Position numbers and translations under genes: made by a program. A stretch of DNA of 11,994 bases from an uncultured Bacteroidota bacterium (GTDB lineage: Bacteria; Bacteroidota; Bacteroidia; Bacteroidales; F082), in contig UQNO01000054.1 of assembly GCA_900542475.1 (NCBI GenBank), positions 1 through 11,994 of the forward strand, read 5' to 3'. Under the pieces are notes generated by a model. The model was given only the letters and a program-made list of their open reading frames with translations, was not told the origin of the DNA and searched no databases. Positions 7,013 through 11,994 of the stretch are shown here, piece by piece; position 1 is the stretch's first letter, and every line of letters begins with the position of its first letter.

Positions 7013-7894
7013 TTATTCCGTTTTATTTGAGATGACGATTGTTTTGTTCTTGAAACGATTGCAAATGATAAATATTGCCGCGGTTGTTATCAGGCTGATA
7101 AGTATCACCAAAACGCTGTCGGTGTGACCGAAATTTTCCACATCGATGTCGATGATTTCCTTGTTGTTGAGGAAATAAAGCACAACGATGGTGACGTTGT
7201 TGGTGAAATGCATGAGCATGGAAGGCAAGATGGAGCCGCTGAGCCAAAACATGTATCCGAGCATGAGTCCGAGTACGAAACGCGGAATGAGTCCGAAGAA
7301 ATCCAGATGTATTGCCGAGAAGAGCAATGCTGTCGCTATGATGGAGAGGTGTGGGTTCTTGGACAGTTTGACCAAGGATTCTTGAATCACCGAGCGAAAC
7401 ATCAGCTCTTCCCCGATTGCCGCGAAAGCCCCGAATATCAAGATGTTGATGAAAAGCGAGCCTTCGAGCATCATTTTTTCGGAGATGACGACTGCCGATT
7501 CGTTGAGCATTCGCAAATATTCTTCCAAGGCCTTCATCGACTGTGGGAAAACGATGCTGTCGTTCCATTCCGTCACTGTCGCGATGAACGGAATAACGGT
7601 GAACATCGCCGCGATTCCGAGCAGCGACCACGGTTGCAACTTCTTGAATCCTAAATAGTGAAACGGCTTTTCCTTGACCAAGACGGCATAGAGGACCGGT
7701 GGCAGCATAAATCCCAAGATTTGGTTGCATATTTGAACGATTTGCAGGTTCGTCACGCTGCTTGGAGCATCGTTGTTCAACATGGTGAAAAAAAATCCTA
7801 TGACACCGCTGAAAACCAAGCCGAAGATTAGTAACAGTATGAAAATCAGAGACCTGCTGCCTCGTGAAGTCTTTTTGATGATTGGAAAATTCAT
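7013..7894 (-). CDS. CPBP-family intramembrane glutamic endopeptidase (CAAX protease-like)
   Basis: A 293-residue polytopic membrane protein of the CPBP/Abi family (PF02517). The diagnostic motif EExxxR is present as GEELMFR (E162, E163, R167). The second motif carries H196 in SAIHLDFFG, and the third reads LMHFTNNV (H229, N233). All residues expected for an active member are therefore kept. Hydrophobic segments cover roughly residues 15-38, 55-72, 90-108, 147-165, 185-200, 205-225 and 230-245, with one more near the C-terminus. Family roles vary (prenyl-protein processing, bacteriocin maturation or immunity), and nothing nearby shows a substrate; no bacteriocin-like gene was seen. The start codon overlaps the malQ stop in an ATGA (7891-7894), implying translational coupling to malQ. 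Confidence 0.9.
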   Translation of the reverse strand: MNFPIIKKTSRGSRSLIFILLLIFGLVFSGVIGFFFTMLNNDAPSSVTNLQIVQICNQILGFMLPPVLYAVLVKEKPFHYLGFKKLQPWSLLGIAAMFTVIPFIATVTEWNDSIVFPQSMKALEEYLRMLNESAVVISEKMMLEGSLFINILIFGAFAAIGEELMFRSVIQESLVKLSKNPHLSIIATALLFSAIHLDFFGLIPRFVLGLMLGYMFWLSGSILPSMLMHFTNNVTIVVLYFLNNKEIIDIDVENFGHTDSVLVILISLITTAAIFIICNRFKNKTIVISNKTE

Positions 7895-9300
7895 AGTCTA
7901 TTGTATGTTTTTATCATGTTCTTTAATGTCAGTGTCAGTTTTTCGTTGCCCAAAAGCGTTTCCAGGCTTTGATGCATGCGGTATTTCCACTTCCAGTTCG
8001 GGTCTGCCGGGTTGTTTATCGTTTCTTCCCAGGTCTTGTCCCAGCGGAAGTCGCCGTCCATTGCGATGTAATCTTGAATCGGTATGATGACCCATTGCGA
8101 GTTGGAGTTCAGGTGCTGTTCTATTATCTCTTTGCAGATGTACGGTTCGCAGAAATATGGAGGGTTGTCGGTGTGGTGCAGCATTTCGTGGTAGAAGTGC
8201 GCGGAAACATTGCGGTTTTCTTCCCACCATCCGCGAATCGTCGGCATGTCGTGCGTTCCGGTGGTATCGACGCTGAGGTAGGGGTTCTCTCGCGGGTCGC
8301 TGAACTGACGGCCGCTCTGCTTGGGCATGCGCTGCACTTCCAGGCTCAAGATTCCTAATTCCCGCATCACGCCCGGCACACATGGCGCCACCATGCCAAG
8401 GTCCTCGCCGCAAATCAGCAATGCCGAGCCTTGGCGCGTATCTGCATGTGGCAGGTCGAAAATCCTTGACAGGCGTTTCCGCCCCTCGGCTTCCCACAGC
8501 CGCGGGTTTTCGGGAGAATAATGTCCGCAGGTGGCATTCTGACTGCCTTTAGGGATTTCCCAGATGCGGAAAAATCCGAGGATATGGTCGATGCGCAGGG
8601 CATCGAAATATTTCTTGAACCATGCGACGCGCTCTCTCCACCATTGGAAACCATCGTCTTCCATCGCGTCCCAGTTGTAGGTCGGGAAGCCCCAGTTCTG
8701 ACCTTGTGCGGCGAAGGCATCAGGCGGCGCGCCGGCGTCCATGTCGAGGTTGAACAGATGCGGATGCTGTCTCACGTCGTCGCTGTCGCGACTCACGCCA
8801 ATAGGCAGGTCGCCCTTGAGCATGACACCTCTCTCGTGCAGATAATCAACGGCTTCGGCAAGCTGCGCCTCACAATGCATCTGCAAAAATCCATGAAAGT
8901 CAGGCTTCTCGTCCTGTTTCTGAAGATGAATCTTCCGGAGATAATCCATCTTTGCCTTGAAAACCTCGGGATAATCGACAAATTCCTTGGCGTTGAGAGT
9001 TTTTTTTATCTCCTGGAAACGCCGCCTGTCGTTCTCGTCGTCTAATAAACCAACTCTCTCGACGTTGAGATAGATAGGGTGTAACGCCTTGGTACTTATG
9101 GACTTGTAAGGATATGAGTCGTTCCAGCCGCCGTCTGTCGTGGTGTCGTTGACAGGAAGAATCTGAATGAGTTTCAGACCTGTGGCGACACACCAGTCGG
9201 CGAGCTTCTTCAGGTCGAGGAACTCGCCGATGCCGCAGCTCTCGTCGCTTCGCAGCGAGAAAACCGGAACAGAGACACCGCTGAAATAAGGTCGATTCAT
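7891..9300 (-). CDS. malQ: 4-alpha-glucanotransferase (GH77), compact form
   Basis: A cytoplasmic amylomaltase that transfers alpha-1,4-glucan segments between maltodextrins, serving glycogen and maltodextrin turnover. The three GH77 carboxylates are present: nucleophile D238 in LRIDHILGF, acid/base E299 in ICGEDLGM and D351 in GTHDMPTIRGWW. The wording of the motifs (VPVFSLRS near residue 11, ILPVNDTTT at 47-55, NWGFPTYNW at 202-210, VQRMPK at 322-327) is that of the Bacteroides/DPE2-like branch. Those relatives are usually about 850-900 residues with two N-terminal CBM20 domains and a long insertion in the catalytic barrel. Here the protein has 469 residues, begins at the barrel and has only about 50 residues between the nucleophile motif and the acid/base motif. 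No room exists upstream for missing domains (39 bases to adk). It appears intact but minimal. Confidence 0.93.
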   Translation of the reverse strand: MNRPYFSGVSVPVFSLRSDESCGIGEFLDLKKLADWCVATGLKLIQILPVNDTTTDGGWNDSYPYKSISTKALHPIYLNVERVGLLDDENDRRRFQEIKKTLNAKEFVDYPEVFKAKMDYLRKIHLQKQDEKPDFHGFLQMHCEAQLAEAVDYLHERGVMLKGDLPIGVSRDSDDVRQHPHLFNLDMDAGAPPDAFAAQGQNWGFPTYNWDAMEDDGFQWWRERVAWFKKYFDALRIDHILGFFRIWEIPKGSQNATCGHYSPENPRLWEAEGRKRLSRIFDLPHADTRQGSALLICGEDLGMVAPCVPGVMRELGILSLEVQRMPKQSGRQFSDPRENPYLSVDTTGTHDMPTIRGWWEENRNVSAHFYHEMLHHTDNPPYFCEPYICKEIIEQHLNSNSQWVIIPIQDYIAMDGDFRWDKTWEETINNPADPNWKWKYRMHQSLETLLGNEKLTLTLKNMIKTYNRL

Positions 9301-9312
9301 AATTTAAAGGCC

Positions 9313-9332
9313 GTCATTTCGCCAGAAACGAC
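9313..9332 (-). other. RNA hairpin between adk and malQ
   Basis: On the minus-strand transcript GTCGTTTC and GAAATGAC form an 8-bp stem with one G-U pair and a tight TGGC loop, in the 39-base gap between adk and malQ. It ends 12 nt before the malQ ATG. There is no T-tract, so it is not a classical terminator; it could stabilise the upstream message, mark a processing point or limit ribosome access to malQ. Confidence 0.45.
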
Positions 9333-9339
9333 ATCTCGT

Positions 9340-9906
9340 CTATATCTTGTCAATTTCTTTGCAAAGGTTGTTGAAAATCTCGGAAATCGCTCCTACGCCG
9401 TTGATTCCTATGAGGTTGCCTTGTTTTTTGTAATAGTCGAGGACAGGTGCTGTCTTCTCCTCGTATTCCACGAAACGGTGTTTGATGGATTCTATGTTGT
9501 CGTCGGCGCGACCGCTGGTCTTGCCGCGCTTGAGCATGCGTTCTATGAGTATGTCCTCCGGTACCTCAAGACTTAAAACGCCGTCGATTTTCATGGAGAA
9601 TTCTTTCATGATATCGTCGAGCATCTCGGCCTGTCTCACTGTGCGCGGGAATCCGTCGAAAAGGAACCCCGCCGATTTCAGGTTGGCGGCGACCCTTTCA
9701 TTGATGATGGAAACCACGATTTCGTCTGACACCAAGCCTCCTTTGCCGATGATGTCTTTAACCTGCTTGCCGATTTCAGTGCCGGCAGCCATCTCCTCGC
9801 GGAGAATGTCGCCTGTTGAGAGGTACGTAAGCTTGTATTTTTCTTTAAGTTGTTGTGACTGAGTACCTTTGCCGGCACCCGGAGGTCCGAAAAGTATGAT
9901 GTTCAT
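9340..9906 (-). CDS. adk: Adenylate kinase, short-lid form
   Basis: The enzyme interconverts ATP plus AMP and two ADP. It has 188 residues, the short form without the zinc-finger-like lid. The P-loop GPPGAGKGT is at 7-15, the AMP-binding LSTGDILREE at 29-38, FDGFPRT at 83-89, and the short lid with KRGKTSGRADDN at 126-137, carrying the conserved arginines. The start ATG at 9906 shares one base with the hpt stop (TAATG), so the two are probably translationally coupled. The neighbours hpt and malQ place it in a minus-strand housekeeping cluster transcribed from the hpt promoter. Confidence 0.97.
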   Translation of the reverse strand: MNIILFGPPGAGKGTQSQQLKEKYKLTYLSTGDILREEMAAGTEIGKQVKDIIGKGGLVSDEIVVSIINERVAANLKSAGFLFDGFPRTVRQAEMLDDIMKEFSMKIDGVLSLEVPEDILIERMLKRGKTSGRADDNIESIKHRFVEYEEKTAPVLDYYKKQGNLIGINGVGAISEIFNNLCKEIDKI

Positions 9907-10445
9907 TATTTGACGATTTTATAGATTTCTTTGAGATTTCTTCCGTATTCGTTATAGTCGAGACCGTAGCCAACGATGAAGTCGTTGCCGATATTCATTC
10001 CGATGTAATCGATTTTATAATTGTATTCGAAAGCATCTGGCTTGAACATCATCGTGGCGATTTTGATGCTTTTCGCCCCTTTGTTGTCAAGGTCTTTGAG
10101 AAGCTCGTTCATGGTGAAGCCTGAATCGACAATGTCTTCCACTATGACGATGTCACGGCCGTTGACTCTGTCAGACTCAATGCCTAACAGTTCGTTGGTC
10201 TTGCCGGTGCTATGTGTCCCGACGTAGGTTTTGTATTTCACAAATGCCATCTCACAGGGCATGTCGAGGCTTTTGAACAGCTCGGCGGCGAACATGAACG
10301 CTCCGTTGAGCATGACGAGGAACAGCGGCTCCCTGTCTTTCATGTCTCTCTTGATTTCATTGGCGATTCGGTAAATCTCGTTCTCGATGTTCTCCTGTGA
10401 GATAAATGGAGCAAATTCTTTGTCGGAAACTTTTATAATGCTCAT
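9906..10445 (-). CDS. hpt: Hypoxanthine phosphoribosyltransferase
   Basis: A purine-salvage enzyme making IMP (and usually GMP) from hypoxanthine or guanine and PRPP. The PRPP-binding loop reads IVIVEDIVDSG at about residues 99-109, preceded by the early FLVMLNGAFMFAAEL segment, and the base-binding end shows FIVGYGLDYNEYGRNL at 156-171. With the ATG at 10445 it has 179 residues, the normal length. The frame extends three codons further to a TTG at 10454, but the ATG is the better start and still leaves about 38 nt of leader behind the promoter. It is the first gene of the hpt-adk-malQ-CPBP-GtrA cluster and diverges from purE. Confidence 0.96.
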   Translation of the reverse strand: MSIIKVSDKEFAPFISQENIENEIYRIANEIKRDMKDREPLFLVMLNGAFMFAAELFKSLDMPCEMAFVKYKTYVGTHSTGKTNELLGIESDRVNGRDIVIVEDIVDSGFTMNELLKDLDNKGAKSIKIATMMFKPDAFEYNYKIDYIGMNIGNDFIVGYGLDYNEYGRNLKEIYKIVK

Positions 10446-10484
10446 AGTCAACAAGTTAGAAAAATGTGCTAAAAATCATTAACT

Positions 10485-10517
10485 TTTGCAAATATAAAAA
10501 ATTTATTAGTAATTTTG
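10485..10517 (+). promoter_or_regulatory. Promoter of purE (Bacteroidetes type)
   Basis: TTTG at 10485-10488 and TAATTTTG at 10510-10517 are separated by 21 nt, a full match to the Bacteroidetes sigma-ABfr consensus. Transcription would begin near 10522-10525, leaving a leader of only about 15-18 nt before the purE ATG. Each of its boxes abuts a box of the opposing hpt promoter. Confidence 0.8.
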
Positions 10518-10521
10518 CAAA
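10489..10521 (-). promoter_or_regulatory. Promoter of the hpt operon (Bacteroidetes type)
   Basis: On the minus strand a TTTG -33 box (complement of CAAA, 10518-10521) is followed after exactly 21 nt by TATATTTG (complement of 10489-10496), a perfect -7 box. The predicted start of transcription is near 10482-10485, giving a leader of about 38-40 nt. It is interlocked with the purE promoter. Confidence 0.8.
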
Positions 10522-10539
10522 AATAAATTTTTTAAAAAA

Positions 10540-11046
10540 ATGAATCCATTAGTAAGTGTAATTATGGGAAGCACTTCCGACCTTCCTGTTTTGGAGAAGG
10601 CGCTGGCTTTTTTCGATGAAATGGAGATACCGTTTGAGATTAACGCCTTGAGTGCGCATCGCACCCCTGAATTAGTCGAGGAGTTTGCTAAAAACGCTCA
10701 AAAACGCGGTGTCAAAGTGATAATCGCTGCTGCTGGCATGGCGGCGCATCTGCCGGGTGTGATTGCGGCCATGACGCCTGTACCGGTCATTGGAATACCT
10801 GTGAAATCAGGCAATGACGGTCTGGACGCACTCTTTTCGATAGTGCAGATGCCTCCCGGAATACCGGTGGCGACAGTGGGAATGAACAACTCCTTGAACG
10901 CCGCGATTTTGGCAGCCCAGATTCTTGCCGTCGGCGATGAGAAAATAGCCGGAAAGGTTATCGACTACAAAGAAAATCTGAAGAAAAAAATTGCCAAAGC
11001 CAACGAGGAGTTGAAAGAAATTCATTACAAATTCAAGACGAATTGA
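10540..11046 (+). CDS. purE: N5-carboxyaminoimidazole ribonucleotide mutase (class I PurE)
   Basis: In de novo purine synthesis this enzyme converts N5-CAIR to CAIR. It has 168 residues with the class I signature: GSTSD at 10-14, SAHRTPE at 38-44 with the catalytic histidine H40 (H45 in E. coli), GMAAHLPGV at 66-74 and VQMPPGIPVATV at 102-113. A lysine-rich helix ends the protein. The start follows an A/T-rich leader without a Shine-Dalgarno sequence. Its TGA overlaps the rhomboid ATG by one base (TGATG). The carboxylating partner PurK is not in the window. Confidence 0.97.
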   Translation: MNPLVSVIMGSTSDLPVLEKALAFFDEMEIPFEINALSAHRTPELVEEFAKNAQKRGVKVIIAAAGMAAHLPGVIAAMTPVPVIGIPVKSGNDGLDALFSIVQMPPGIPVATVGMNNSLNAAILAAQILAVGDEKIAGKVIDYKENLKKKIAKANEELKEIHYKFKTN

Positions 11047-11744
11047 TGAATAGCGATGAAATCAAAGAGGAAAGGAGCCGGCTTCTACGCAGTTTCACGG
11101 TGCCAACAGCTTTTATGGCTGTCTGTTGGACAGTGAAAGGCGTAGAGGATCTTTTCCGCCTTGATTTCTCCTTTCTCGGGTTGAAGCCGCTGCAAGCCGA
11201 CGGCATTCCTGGCATCTTGCTTTTTCATTTTCTGCACGGAAGCTGGAGCCATCTGTGTGCCAACACCTTGCCAATCATAGTGTTGGGGGCGTGTCTTTAT
11301 TATTTTTACCGTCCGATAGCCACAAAAATGTGGATTTTGCTGATGTTGTCCACCGGACTTCTGACCTGGTGCGGCGCCCGTGGCGGCGTGCATATAGGAG
11401 CAAGCGCCTTGATATACGGCCTGGCGTATTTTCTCATGTTCAGTGGTTTTTTGCGGCGTAACAGAAGCTTGGTGGTTGTCTCTTTGCTCGTCATCTTTCT
11501 TTACGGAAGTCTTGTCTGGGGGCTATATCCGCGCTATGCCATAGAAAATCATATCTCTTGGGAGGGACATCTGTCGGGCTTCATTATGGGAATCGTTCTC
11601 GCCATAGTGTACCGCAAAGATGGTCCGCGGCGTGAACAGTATGATGACGATGATTCGGACGACGACTCCGATGATACCGAAAATTATTGGGACGTGCCCG
11701 AGCCTCCGAAAGAGGAACTGACACAGCCGAGGTGGTTCAGATAG
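11046..11744 (+). CDS. Rhomboid-family intramembrane serine protease with acidic tail
   Basis: A 232-residue membrane protein that should cleave transmembrane substrates within the bilayer. The HGSWSHLCANTLP segment (64-76) gives the oxyanion-side H69 and N73. The catalytic dyad is S120 in HIGASALIYG and H175 in WEGHLSGF, so it looks active. Five to six hydrophobic segments lie between about residues 18 and 189. After the last one comes a cytosol- or periplasm-facing tail with an Asp/Ser run at 200-211 and PEPPKEEL near the end. The frame has an in-frame TTG just upstream (11043), but the ATG at 11046, overlapping the purE stop as TGATG, is the better start. Co-transcription with purE is likely, although a functional link is not apparent. 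Confidence 0.9.
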   Translation: MNSDEIKEERSRLLRSFTVPTAFMAVCWTVKGVEDLFRLDFSFLGLKPLQADGIPGILLFHFLHGSWSHLCANTLPIIVLGACLYYFYRPIATKMWILLMLSTGLLTWCGARGGVHIGASALIYGLAYFLMFSGFLRRNRSLVVVSLLVIFLYGSLVWGLYPRYAIENHISWEGHLSGFIMGIVLAIVYRKDGPRREQYDDDDSDDDSDDTENYWDVPEPPKEELTQPRWFR

Positions 11745-11767
11745 CGGTTTTAAATTAAAAAAAAAAC

Positions 11768-11798
11768 ATTGCAATATTAAAAAATTGTAGTATATTTG
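11768..11798 (+). promoter_or_regulatory. Promoter for the gene starting at 11914
   Basis: ATTG (11768-11771), a near match to TTTG, is followed after 19 nt by a perfect -7 box TATATTTG (11791-11798). Transcription should begin near 11803-11806, giving an untranslated leader of about 110 nt. The leader contains a small hairpin, TTCAC/GTGAA with a GACAT loop, at 11854-11868. Confidence 0.7.
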
Positions 11799-11913
11799 TA
11801 ACCGGATTTGAAACTAAATTAGCATCGTAAACAGTATTGAAATGGCATTGGAGTTCACGACATGTGAAGTGCGGTTGTTATTGTTTGTCGTTGAATATGA
11901 AACTTTTATTATT

Positions 11914-11994
11914 ATGAAAAAAGAACTTAAGAAAACTGAAATTCAGGAAGAGGTGCTGTTTGGAGATGTCTGTCAGATTATTGAGGGTGCAAGA
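11914..11994 (+). CDS. N-terminus of a possible DUF1016/YhcG-like (PDDEXK nuclease family) protein, 3' truncated
   Basis: Only 27 residues are visible before the window ends: a lysine-rich start (MKKELKKTE) and then VLFGDVCQIIEGAR. The segment of hydrophobic-xx-IIEGAR type close to the N-terminus is reminiscent of DUF1016 N-terminal domain proteins (YhcG group, with a C-terminal PDDEXK nuclease-like domain), often found in accessory regions of Bacteroidetes genomes. This is a tentative resemblance from a very short stretch and could be wrong. It has its own promoter and a leader of about 110 nt; a six-codon open frame overlaps its start codon. Confidence 0.4.
   Translation, partial: MKKELKKTEIQEEVLFGDVCQIIEGAR

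Noticed and set aside
7023..7730. 235-codon frame on the minus strand within the CPBP gene
   Set aside because: It is an alternate frame of the CPBP gene, rich in Arg/His and without motifs, while the other frame has membrane segments and EExxxR.
11745..11790. Terminator after the rhomboid gene
   Set aside because: There are A-runs and a small TTTTAA/TTAAAA palindrome but no GC-containing stem followed by T residues on the plus strand.

Overview
The window looks like a chromosomal segment of an anaerobic, fermentative Bacteroidales-type bacterium. The best evidence is several promoters of the Bacteroidetes form (TTTG about 19-21 nt before TAnnTTTG), starts without strong Shine-Dalgarno sequences, and protein families typical of that phylum: a lectin-like surface-protein C-terminus, a short adenylate kinase and a Bacteroides/DPE2-like GH77 enzyme. 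Genus cannot be read from the sequence. No tRNA, rRNA, CRISPR array, insertion sequence or phage gene was recognised.

Layout. (1) 1-497 is the 3' end of a lectin-like or FISUMP-like protein gene, closed by a strong intrinsic terminator (539-587). (2) 588-1079 has no protein gene. It holds a likely promoter (-7 box at 620-627), a complete AdoCbl-type (class I) cobalamin riboswitch (about 671-864) and a 215-nt spacer without a clear expression platform. (3) 1080-6367 is a compact four-gene plus-strand operon: 4-hydroxybutyryl-CoA dehydratase, 4-hydroxybutyrate CoA-transferase, 4-hydroxybutyrate dehydrogenase and CoA-acylating succinate-semialdehyde dehydrogenase. Together these convert succinyl-CoA to crotonyl-CoA, the specific part of the succinate-to-butyrate route. 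(4) 6533-10445, minus strand, reads hpt, adk, malQ, a CPBP-family membrane protease and a GtrA-family membrane protein, mostly overlapping or closely spaced. (5) 10540-11744, plus strand, is purE overlapped by a rhomboid protease gene. hpt and purE diverge from two interlocked promoters. (6) At 11914 a new gene begins and runs off the window; its 27 visible residues resemble the DUF1016/YhcG nuclease-like N-terminus.

The most notable observation is the AdoCbl riboswitch placed directly before the 4-hydroxybutyrate operon. Many Bacteroidales dispose of succinate as propionate through methylmalonyl-CoA mutase, which needs AdoCbl. The operon here uses no B12. The arrangement suggests a pathway-level switch: when AdoCbl is scarce and the mutase is idle, the riboswitch would release a B12-independent route that still consumes succinyl-CoA and reoxidises reduced nicotinamide cofactors. 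The aptamer and the enzymes are read from the sequence; the physiological logic is inference.
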